Shown: positions 1 to 6,539 of the stretch, piece by piece
How positions within the stretch are numbered: position 1 is the stretch's first letter
How the letters are laid out: each line of letters starts with the position of its first letter
Assembly: GCA_963846315.1 (NCBI GenBank)
Contig: CAWJVM010000008.1
Location: forward strand, 310,001-374,000
Length of the DNA: 64,000 bases
Reading direction: 5' to 3'
DNA from: RPQJ01 sp963846315
Lineage (GTDB): Bacteria; Pseudomonadota; Gammaproteobacteria; Steroidobacterales; Steroidobacteraceae
Translations under genes and position numbers: made by a program
Notes under the pieces: generated by a model
What the model saw: only the letters and a program-made list of their open reading frames with translations
Database searches by the model: none
Told to the model about the DNA's origin: nothing

Positions 1-578
1 ACCAGCGAACCTGCGTTCAACGCGGCGCCGATCTCCAGCGCAACAGCTATGCCGTCCTGCCGTGGGTTGATGATGCCCGCAGCCATTTCCGGGTTGAGCT
101 CCCTCAGTATCGCGGATAGCGTTGGGCTGTGGTCGGCGTCCAGAACCACACGAACGGTCACGTCGGGGCGGTAAGTGCTCGCTGCACGCAGTGCGTCGAA
201 ACTGCCGACGTGTGCGCCGATCAAAAGCACCCCTCGGCCCATGTCCATAGCCCGATGCAAGTCATCCAGTCCATCGAAGCGGATATCGAAGCGCCACAGG
301 CTGTTTGTCAGGAAGTACAGCCGGTCGAGGGTGACGCCTGCGAACGCATGGAAGTGCCTGGCAATTTCCAGCCATGTCGGGTCGCGGCCAAGGACTCGTG
401 CAAGAAACGCACGGGATGCACGGCGCTCAGGTGCCCGACGCAGCAAAAAGTAAATCGTGATCGGGGCCAACGCCATGCGAGAGACGGTTCGGCCAAGAGT
501 CAAAGCCAATGTCTTAAGCGCACGCAATGCCAATGCATTGCCACCCTCCGGTCTCTGGAGCCAGTCGCCAGCCATCAT
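1..578 (-). CDS. LPLAT-superfamily acyltransferase (partial, C-terminus beyond window)
   Basis: I read this gene by translating the complement from 578. It opens with two consecutive Met codons (ATGATG, 578-573) that overlap the TGA of the upstream dehydratase gene, so the two are translationally coupled; either Met could be the start. The frame stays open to the window edge (about 192 codons). A hydrophobic N-terminal stretch is followed by GAHVGSFD at about residues 121-128, the H(X4)D catalytic motif of lysophospholipid/lipid A-type acyltransferases. The family transfers acyl chains at the inner membrane. Next to an ApeI-like dehydratase, an LPLAT acyltransferase is the usual arrangement in aryl polyene, flexirubin and xanthomonadin clusters. 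The substrate is inferred. The 3' end is missing because of the window boundary, not truncation. Confidence 0.8.
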   Translation of the reverse strand, partial: MMAGDWLQRPEGGNALALRALKTLALTLGRTVSRMALAPITIYFLLRRAPERRASRAFLARVLGRDPTWLEIARHFHAFAGVTLDRLYFLTNSLWRFDIRFDGLDDLHRAMDMGRGVLLIGAHVGSFDALRAASTYRPDVTVRVVLDADHSPTLSAILRELNPEMAAGIINPRQDGIAVALEIGAALNAGSL

Positions 579-877
579 TCGGAGCCGCCGCAGCTTGCGA
601 ATACCCCTTTGACGAGCAGCGTGCCGCTACGAAAGACGCTGAACGATACTTTGTCCGGTTTCACGTCAAAGGCGATGTCCGCGATCTCGCCGGGCCGCAG
701 CGACTGCAGGAATTTGACGCTGGCGAATCTGCGTGGAGACATTGGCCACGTCTGCGAGGCTTCATAGGCGCGCAGAACGTAATCCAGGATCAATACGCCA
801 GGGACAACGGGGTTGTCAGGAAAGTGTCCTGGCATCGCCGGATGGTCGGCCGGTACTGAAAATACAGAAGGGTCCAT
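575..877 (-). CDS. ApeI-like 3-hydroxyacyl-ACP dehydratase (hotdog fold)
   Basis: This 100-residue protein carries the FabA/FabZ-type hotdog signature GHFPDNPVVPGVLILD (about residues 17-32), with His18 as the expected catalytic base. The position that is Glu in FabZ is Asp here (GVLILD), as in the short ApeI-type dehydratases of aryl polyene synthesis. It is much shorter than FabZ (about 150 residues) and fits the single-domain ApeI family. The ATG at 877-875 is preceded by AAAGGA about 11 nt upstream. Its stop overlaps the start of the acyltransferase gene. It likely dehydrates beta-hydroxyacyl-ACP intermediates during assembly of a conjugated polyene pigment; a generic thioester dehydratase is the alternative. 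Confidence 0.75.
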   Translation of the reverse strand: MDPSVFSVPADHPAMPGHFPDNPVVPGVLILDYVLRAYEASQTWPMSPRRFASVKFLQSLRPGEIADIAFDVKPDKVSFSVFRSGTLLVKGVFASCGGSE

Positions 878-1008
878 TGACGAGGCTGTCCTTTCCTTTC
901 ATGCACTTGAGGTATCCGCGGGACCGGATCAGTAGTTAGCTTACGTTGGGCGGAACGCGGCGGCCACCTCCCGGTGTCTCGCGAATGGTCATCTGTTCAG
1001 CGTGGCAG

Positions 1009-1042
1009 CCAAGAAAGAAAACGGGGGCGCAAGGCCCCCGTT
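1009..1042 (-). terminator. Rho-independent terminator of the downstream-facing barrel gene
   Basis: Arms AACGGGGGC (1020-1028) and GCCCCCGTT (1034-1042) form a perfect 9-bp stem with a 5-nt loop. Read on the minus strand the stem is followed by TTTCTTTCTT, a T-rich tail. It lies 20 bp after the stop of the minus-strand barrel gene at 1063. Confidence 0.85.
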
Positions 1043-1062
1043 CTAGCGGTCGCAAGAGTTCG

Positions 1063-1683
1063 CTATTGAAAGCGATACACAACGCTCAGTGACAGAAAAC
1101 CCGCAGATGCGTCCAGTTCATCGTCGAACTGATTCGTGCTGTTGTCAAATTCCGGGGCCACGTCGAACCACTCGTACTCGAGCCTGAGGCCGGCGTTGCC
1201 GTTGTTCCAGCCGGCACCGCCGCCGATGAAGAATGCACTGCCATTGTCGCCCTCGCTGGCCTTTTCAGAGATGGTCGGCGAGTTGTAACTGAAGGACGTC
1301 TCAGAATCCCAGTATGCGAAGCCCGGCTTGATGAACAGCTCGAAATTGTCGCCGATCGGAAGCGAGAATACCGCCGCAGCGACAAGACTTTGCACTTCGA
1401 TGCTCAGGCTTGCAGACTCGTCGCCCACCATATCCCTGAACTCGGGACTTCCTCCGTCCAGATAAATGCCCTCGACACTAAGCCAGGGAAAGAATCTGTA
1501 ACCCCCGAACAGCTTGAATCCGAGGTCGTCCTCGTCAAAGTCGAAGCCTGTGCCGAATACGTCGTCTACCTGCGTATTGACCTGGCCTGCACCGGCACCA
1601 ATGTAGAAACCTGAATCCGTGGCTTTGACGGGTGACGCAGCGAGCAGCAATCCCGACGCCAAAAGGCAAAGTGGCAGCTTCAT
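1063..1683 (-). CDS. outer membrane beta-barrel protein (OmpA/OmpW-like porin family)
   Basis: The 206-residue product has a signal peptide (residues 1-21, cleavage after PVKA). The mature part alternates hydrophobic and polar residues and is rich in Gly, Phe and Tyr, with segments such as GFYIGAGAGQV, FKLFGGYRFF and GLRLEYEWF. It ends in VVYRFQ, so the usual terminal aromatic residue is one position from the end. This fits an eight-stranded outer-membrane barrel. The ATG at 1683 has GGGAG about 8 nt upstream. A strong terminator follows, so it is a monocistronic unit. The specific role is unknown; the acidic early segment (FDFDEDD) could bind cations but that is speculation. Confidence 0.75.
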   Translation of the reverse strand: MKLPLCLLASGLLLAASPVKATDSGFYIGAGAGQVNTQVDDVFGTGFDFDEDDLGFKLFGGYRFFPWLSVEGIYLDGGSPEFRDMVGDESASLSIEVQSLVAAAVFSLPIGDNFELFIKPGFAYWDSETSFSYNSPTISEKASEGDNGSAFFIGGGAGWNNGNAGLRLEYEWFDVAPEFDNSTNQFDDELDASAGFLSLSVVYRFQ

Positions 1684-2049
1684 TCAATCTACTCCCTTGC
1701 TGATCTGATCATGAGTGTCATCGTTCGGACGGTAGACCGCAGGAAGACTAAGCGCCATTCTTCGTTGCCTCCATACTGGAAATCACCAACATGTTGAATG
1801 CGGTCTGTGTCACTGGCGTTGATCGGACCGCAGATTGTGAAAGCCCAAGCCCACTGGATGGCCATCTCCCAGGTCATCAGTGGACCGAAGAAGGGCGGCA
1901 GGTCACGTGAACCCGATGCCTGTCCAGACGCGAGGTACCCAATAGCGTAGCAGCGGAGCTTCGCCGAGCGTCGACGAACGTGGCAGGTCACGGTATCCGT
2001 CGCTTGAGCGCATGATGAGTGTCTCTCAGATGCTTGACCAGGAGGTCAC
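1684..2049. other. intergenic region between divergent genes, no gene supported
   Basis: This 366-bp stretch separates the minus-strand barrel gene from the plus-strand exported protein and must hold both promoters. A 100-codon antisense frame exists but shows no signal peptide, domain or ribosome-binding site. I see no RNA structure that I can name. Confidence 0.5.
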
Positions 2050-2493
2050 GTGCACAGACTCTTCAAAGGAATGATCCTTGGCGCTTGCGCGATGCTGGCG
2101 GGACTGCCTGCGGCTGCGATGGCGGGTGGCGATGTTTCGTGCGAACTCAGTTTCCAGATGTCGGGCTGGTCGATCTTCTACAAGGAGTCGAGCGGCAACG
2201 GGACGATCAAGTGCTCGAACGGCCAGTCCATGGCCGTGAGGTTGCGGGCCAAGGGCGGCGGGCTGTCGTTCGGCAAGTCGACGATCGACGACGGCCACGG
2301 CGAATTTTCGGGAGTCAGTGACATCAACGAACTGATCGGTACGTACGCATCGGCGGAGGCCCACGCCGGCGCGGTGAAATCGGCGAAGGCCCAGGTGGTC
2401 ACCAAGGGCGAGGTGTCGCTCGCCTTGAGCGGCACCGGAAGCGGCTGGGACGTCGGGGTCGCCGTGGGCAACTTCATCATCTCCAGGCGTTAG
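2050..2493 (+). CDS. small secreted protein of unknown function
   Basis: The product is 147 residues. It starts at a GTG closely preceded by AGGAGG (only about 4-5 nt). A signal peptide ends near residue 25 (PAAAMA-GG). The mature domain has two cysteines (VSCELSF and TIKCSN) that may form a disulfide, then Gly/Ser-rich beta-strand-like segments including LSLALSGTG-type repeats near the C-terminus. I do not recognise the family; the pattern loosely recalls the DUF992-type exported proteins but the match is weak. It precedes the phasin gene by about 100 bp, with no evidence that they are co-transcribed. Confidence 0.6.
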   Translation: MHRLFKGMILGACAMLAGLPAAAMAGGDVSCELSFQMSGWSIFYKESSGNGTIKCSNGQSMAVRLRAKGGGLSFGKSTIDDGHGEFSGVSDINELIGTYASAEAHAGAVKSAKAQVVTKGEVSLALSGTGSGWDVGVAVGNFIISRR

Positions 2494-2547
2494 GGGTGGC
2501 GGGCGGTTGCCACTTCCCCGTATGTGATGACAGTGCGCCAAAGGCTA

Positions 2548-2562
2548 TGCTGCATAGCAGCA
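2548..2562. promoter_or_regulatory. putative PhaR-type operator upstream of the phasin gene
   Basis: The sequence TGCTGCATAGCAGCA is a perfect palindrome with 6-bp arms around ATA. It contains CTGC-N3-GCAG, the consensus reported for the polyhydroxyalkanoate regulator PhaR, and lies 37 bp before the phasin start codon. PhaR represses phasin genes until polymer granules titrate it. The match is seen; function is inferred. Confidence 0.5.
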
Positions 2563-2598
2563 AATGCTGTGTCTCAGCATGCATGTGAGGAGGCGCCA

Positions 2599-3132
2599 AT
2601 GATTGCCAATAGCAATGAGTTCCGTAGCGAGCGGCGGCGGGAACTGGCCGAACAGATGTACAGGTTCCGTGATGAACCGATCGAGACCCTGCGCAAAGTC
2701 GCCGTGAATTCGGCCGGCGGCATCAAGTCGCTGAAGGCGCCCGTCCGGGCATTCGCCCATTCGGGCGTGAAACTCGCGACCTTGTCGCAGAACGCCGTGC
2801 AGAACCTGATCGAACTGGAGTCTGAGGTCATCACGTCGACACTGACGGCCGCGGCCATGCGTCTCGAGCGTGCTGCGGAGGCTGAAGGCGTCTTCGACCT
2901 GGTCCTCGACCAGGCGGAGATGCTGGGCGCGACCCGCGATCGCATCGTGGATCACACGACCCGTGCGGTCGAGATTTTCAAGGTGGCGGGCCGTGACCTG
3001 AGCGACGTCGCGAGGCACACGTACGAGGTCTTCATCAAGGCGACTGAGGAAAAGGTTCCTGAGGTGAAGCGTGCCAGGCGCAAGGTCAAGCGCGCCGTCC
3101 GCAAGACGACCGCCCGCAAGGTCGCCGCGTGA
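2599..3132 (+). CDS. phasin family protein with lysine/arginine-rich tail
   Basis: I chose the ATG at 2599 because GAGGAGG sits 5 nt upstream; a longer reading from 2524 lacks a site. The 177-residue product is almost entirely helical and amphipathic, the phasin pattern (central heptads around VQNLIELESEVI and LDQAEMLGATRDR). The last 20 or so residues are very basic (KRARRKVKRAVRKTTARK), recalling the histone-H1-like tails of PhaF. Phasins coat polyhydroxyalkanoate granules, and a basic tail can tether granules to the nucleoid. A PhaR-like palindrome upstream and a strong terminator downstream frame it as a single-gene unit. No PHA synthase gene is in the window, so polymer production itself is not shown. 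Confidence 0.75.
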   Translation: MIANSNEFRSERRRELAEQMYRFRDEPIETLRKVAVNSAGGIKSLKAPVRAFAHSGVKLATLSQNAVQNLIELESEVITSTLTAAAMRLERAAEAEGVFDLVLDQAEMLGATRDRIVDHTTRAVEIFKVAGRDLSDVARHTYEVFIKATEEKVPEVKRARRKVKRAVRKTTARKVAA

Positions 3133-3176
3133 ACGAGGCGCGACGCGCAATCAATTGCAGCTGGTCTCCCCCTGAT

Positions 3177-3206
3177 CGCGCCCTCTGCGGAGGGCGCGTT
3201 TGTTTC
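3177..3206 (+). terminator. Rho-independent terminator after the phasin gene
   Basis: Stem CGCGCCCTC (3177-3185) pairs with GAGGGCGCG (3190-3198) around a TGCG loop, followed by TTTGTTT. It is 45 bp after the phasin stop. Confidence 0.85.
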
Positions 3207-3300
3207 GCGCTTCGTTGGCGCGTGATGTGGGATTGTGGGCCTTCCCGGTCTGTACGCCAGGGCACGGATCTGGCCTCTCCGCCTGGAGGATGATGTCCGC

Positions 3301-4215
3301 ATGAGGCGTCGGCCATGCATCTCTTCCTGCCTGCGGATTACCGGCTTGGTTGCGATGCTGTCTGCTTGCCTGTGTGCAGCGGTGGCCGCGGCCGCGAGGC
3401 CCGCAACGGACCCGGCATCGGCGCTGCGTGCTCGCTATGCCGCCTTGCGCGAGCAACTCGACCACAGTCCCTTTCCGCAGCATCTCCACGTCGAATCCAT
3501 GGAAGGGCCTGGCGCCTCGCAAGGCGATGTCTATGCCGTCGTCGACTACCCGATCGCCACGGTCAGCGACGCATTTTCAAACCCGGCCCATTGGTGCGAC
3601 GCCCTGATACTGCATCTCAACGTGAAGTACTGTCATCCCGTCGCACGTGACGGTCGCACGGTGCTCTCGACCGCAATCGGCAGGAATTTCGACCAGCCTC
3701 TGAGCAGCACGTATCGAGTCAATTTCGTCTACGGGATCACGGCGTCGCGGCCGGACTACGTGGACGTCGATCTGCATGCACTGGAAGGACCGCTCGGCAC
3801 CGGGAATTACCGCATCTCCCTCGAGGCTGTGGGCCTGGAGAACAAGCGGGCGTTCGTCCATCTCCGGTATTCCTACACCTATGGCTTCGCGGGTCGCTCG
3901 GCGATGAACATGTACCTCGCGACATCTGGCAGCGACAAGGTCGGCTTCACGGTCATCGGGGATCGGAATGACCCGCAACCGAAGTTCATCGGCGGCGTCC
4001 GCGGTGCGATCGAGCGCAATACCATGCGCTACTACCTCGCCATCGACGCCTATCTCGGCGCGCTCGCGACTCCTGCCCCGGCGCGCTTTGAACAGAGTCT
4101 CGGGCGCTGGTTCAATGCCACCGAACTCTATCCCCGCCAGCTCCGCGAAATTGACCGTGAAGCCTATTTCGCGATGAAGCGCAGCGAGTACGCGCGTCAG
4201 CAAACGACCCAGTAG
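3301..4215 (+). CDS. exported protein of unknown function (possible SRPBCC-like fold)
   Basis: I take the ATG at 3301, which places a clean signal peptide at the N-terminus (hydrophobic core LVAMLSACLCAAVAAAA, cleavage near ARP). The mature protein is about 275 residues. The segment VVDYPIATVSDAFSNPAHWCD resembles the opening of START/SRPBCC ligand-binding domains, and two cysteines (HWCD, KYCHP) are close together. A basic, Tyr-rich C-terminal part follows. I do not recognise a named family. The gene is convergent with the M15-like peptidase gene (28 bp between stops). A longer start at 3235 would bury the signal peptide and is less likely. Confidence 0.55.
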   Translation: MRRRPCISSCLRITGLVAMLSACLCAAVAAAARPATDPASALRARYAALREQLDHSPFPQHLHVESMEGPGASQGDVYAVVDYPIATVSDAFSNPAHWCDALILHLNVKYCHPVARDGRTVLSTAIGRNFDQPLSSTYRVNFVYGITASRPDYVDVDLHALEGPLGTGNYRISLEAVGLENKRAFVHLRYSYTYGFAGRSAMNMYLATSGSDKVGFTVIGDRNDPQPKFIGGVRGAIERNTMRYYLAIDAYLGALATPAPARFEQSLGRWFNATELYPRQLREIDREAYFAMKRSEYARQQTTQ

Positions 4216-4242
4216 CGGCTGGTCGCCCACCCGCACCGCCGC

Positions 4243-5043
4243 TCAATCGCGGACCACCGCTTCGGGCACATAGGTGTAGTGCCACGGCGCCGGCGGAGTG
4301 GCCTGTGGGCCGACGAATCTGTTGCTCGCCTCACGCACGGCTGCGTCGAGTTTCGTTGCCCATCCCGCCGCCACCCAATCCGTGGCGATAGTAGCCGAGC
4401 TCGGGCCGGCGATGACGCGCCCGCCCCGGTGCACCTGGAAGTCGATCGCCCGCATCTGGCCGTGCAGCGACAAGCCGGGTGCCGCGATCGTCGGCGTCGG
4501 CACCGGTCGGTAGGCGGACAGGAACGCCGCGAGTGCCACCCGGGCTTGCTCCGATCGGACGGCAGGAAACTCGGGCGAGGCAATCAGGGCCTGCGCGGCC
4601 ACGAGGATTTCTTCCGCTGCAGCCGTGACCGAAGCATTGCTGTTCCAGTGCTCGATCTGTGCGTCAAGGCTGCGCACCTCTGAATTCACGTACAACTCGA
4701 AGCCGGGGTTGGCAGCGATGAATGCCTTCCGGACGCAGTCGATCTCCTGCTGCAGGTCGCGCGCCTCGGCGGAGCCCTCGAACGCCTTGATCTGGTCCTC
4801 GGTCCAACTCCAGCGCTCGGCCAGGTGAGTAGCACCGCGCAGGTATGAACGCAGCGCCAACAGCTGCCGGCCGGTGCCGTCGAGCTGCGCCAGGGTCTGC
4901 GCTACCCTCGGATCGAGTTGCGCACTGATGGACGCAACGTGCGCAGGCAGCGCGTCATCGCGGACATCCGCGTGTGCCAGGCCCGCCGCGGTTACCGCGG
5001 GCAGCATCGCTGCAATTGTGGCTATCCAGGTCTTTGTGATCAT
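4243..5043 (-). CDS. periplasmic M15 (VanY/DD-carboxypeptidase)-like protein
   Basis: The ATG at 5043 has GAGGTG 5 nt upstream and gives a 266-residue precursor with a signal peptide ending at AGLAHA. A TTG ten codons upstream (5073) is the alternative. The C-terminal part contains SLHGQMRAIDFQV, matching the SxHxxxxAxD zinc-ligand motif of M15 peptidases, and ends with APWHYTYVPE, matching the final W-H ligand. The middle region is helical. M15 enzymes cut D-Ala-containing peptidoglycan peptides in the periplasm. The Glu usually just before the last W-H is absent (Pro here), so activity is uncertain. Confidence 0.6.
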   Translation of the reverse strand: MITKTWIATIAAMLPAVTAAGLAHADVRDDALPAHVASISAQLDPRVAQTLAQLDGTGRQLLALRSYLRGATHLAERWSWTEDQIKAFEGSAEARDLQQEIDCVRKAFIAANPGFELYVNSEVRSLDAQIEHWNSNASVTAAAEEILVAAQALIASPEFPAVRSEQARVALAAFLSAYRPVPTPTIAAPGLSLHGQMRAIDFQVHRGGRVIAGPSSATIATDWVAAGWATKLDAAVREASNRFVGPQATPPAPWHYTYVPEAVVRD

Positions 5044-5082
5044 CGCCACCTCGTACTCCTTATTGCCACGCAACCGTCCGGA

Positions 5083-5099
5083 TATACTGACTGGCAGTC
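5083..5099 (+). promoter_or_regulatory. possible promoter -10 and overlapping palindrome upstream of the Crp/Fnr gene
   Basis: TATACT (5083-5088) matches the sigma-70 -10 hexamer in 5 of 6 bases, and the perfect 11-bp palindrome GACTGGCAGTC (5089-5099) lies at the expected transcription start. The gap to the start codon at 5141 is a plausible leader. No good -35 is spaced correctly, so this is tentative. Confidence 0.3.
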
Positions 5100-5140
5100 T
5101 GTACCTGTCACCGCTGTAGTCGCACCGTCATCCGCACTCC

Positions 5141-5886
5141 GTGCCAATAGCCCACGACCCTGCCGAGAATCACCTGCTCGCGGCCCTCGCCCCCGAGGAG
5201 CGGGAACGGATCTTCCCGCACCTGCAGCTCGTCGATATGCCGCTCGGCAAGGTCCTGTATGAATCCGGTGACACGCTGCGGCACGTGTATTTTCCGGCCG
5301 ACTGCATCGTCTCGCTGCTGTATGTGCTCGCTGATGGCGCGACGGCAGAGCTTGCGGTAGCGGGCAACGAGGGCCTGATCGGCATCGCGCTGTTCATGGG
5401 CGGCGAGACGACCCCGAACCGCGCGATCGTGCAGAGTACGGGGCACGCCTATCGACTCAGCGGCCAGCGCCTCAAGGACGAGTTTCACCGCAATGGCACA
5501 CTCCATGGGCTGTTTCTGCGCTACACGCAAGCCCTGATCACGCAGATGGCACAGACTGCCGTGTGCAATCGCCATCATTCAGTCGATCAGCAGCTCTGTC
5601 GCTGGCTCTTGCTGTCGCTCGACCGATTGTCCTCGCAACGAGTTGACGATGACCCAGGAACTCATCGCCGACATGCTGGGCGTACGCCGCGAGGGCGTCA
5701 CCGAAGCCGCTGGCAAGCTGCAGCGACTCAAGGTCATCCGTTACAGCCGCGGGCACATCACGGTGCTGGATCGGCCAAGGCTGGAACAGTTGAGTTGCGA
5801 ATGCTACGCAGTCGTCAAGAGAGAGACGGATCGCTTGCTGCCGTACGTGCCCCCCCCCCGGGGGGACCGGCGTCGAAACCGCCTAG
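5141..5886 (+). pseudogene. Crp/Fnr-family transcriptional regulator, interrupted by apparent frameshifts
   Basis: Translation from GTG 5141 gives a cyclic-nucleotide-binding-like domain (FPHLQLVDMPLGKVLYESGD, YFPADCIVSLLYVL) up to LLLSLDRLSS, then loses homology. The helix-turn-helix part (TMTQELIADMLGVRREGV) continues one base later, from about 5637. Removing one C in TCG-C-AAC (near 5636) joins them into the expected family sequence. A run of ten C at 5850-5859 follows DRLLPY; with nine C the protein would end at the TAG at 5884-5886 as a 247-residue regulator, the normal size, with its stop overlapping that of the convergent PAS gene. Homologues of this subfamily lack the cAMP-binding arginine signature. 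Either the gene is broken or the sequence has two errors. Confidence 0.75.
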
Positions 5887-6497
5887 CGCGTCGTCGCTCC
5901 TGCGGATTGACGGACTTCGACGCACGCAATCAGGAAGCGTTGGCCGGATGGGTCGGGTCCGACGGACGCATGAGCGGTCTGCGACACCCGATCGCGCGCG
6001 GCAAAGCGCAGTTCACACGTTTCACCCTCCGCACCTTCGGCTACCCGCAACAAGGCCGCGTGCAGGGCCCGGCTGGAGTGCGGTTCCAGGAAGCTGTCGA
6101 GGGCACGACCGAGCACCGCATCCCGGTCGAATCCGAGCAGGCGCGCACCCGTGCGGTTGAGTTCGCACAGTGCCATGGAGCGATCGACGGTGAAGCAGGC
6201 GGCCGGCGCAAAGTCGTAGAGTTGGACCTGCCGATACAGCGCTGCTTCCAGCTCGACCACCGAGCGTCGCAATTCTTCTTCCTGCAGCTCCAGCTCCACC
6301 TGATACACCTGCAGCTCGTGCAGCAGCTTGAGCGAGTCCGCGGCCGTCGCCGGCGACGATGCGAGGTCGTGCAGGACAGCAAGCGCAGCAGACGAGTTCG
6401 CCCGTGTGTCATGTGGATCGCGGTTCCCGGTCAGGCGGGTGAGTGCCCGCAGGCGCAGGCTGTCCGGACCGACCAATTCGCTTCTTTCGCTCGACAT
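5883..6497 (-). CDS. PAS-domain sensory protein
   Basis: The ATG at 6497 has GAGGTG 5 nt upstream, better supported than the ATG at 6518. The 204-residue product starts with a helical, probably coiled region (SLKLLHELQVYQVELELQEEELRR) and then a PAS fold (YDFAPAACFTVDRSMALCELNRTGARLLGFDR). No kinase, cyclase or output domain follows. The pattern is that of short PAS proteins adjacent to CheB-CheR-PAS fusions, which supply a sensor input; the gene follows cheB-cheR by 42 bp on the same strand and is likely in the same operon. The ligand is unknown. Confidence 0.7.
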   Translation of the reverse strand: MSSERSELVGPDSLRLRALTRLTGNRDPHDTRANSSAALAVLHDLASSPATAADSLKLLHELQVYQVELELQEEELRRSVVELEAALYRQVQLYDFAPAACFTVDRSMALCELNRTGARLLGFDRDAVLGRALDSFLEPHSSRALHAALLRVAEGAEGETCELRFAARDRVSQTAHASVGPDPSGQRFLIACVEVRQSAGATTR

Positions 6498-6539
6498 GGG
6501 TTCACCTCGATTCTGCATGGATGCCGACCGGCAACCCCC

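Noticed and set aside
1689..1991. A 100-codon minus-strand frame in the intergenic gap
   Set aside because: No ribosome site, signal or domain, and it lies just upstream of the barrel gene where the promoter is expected.
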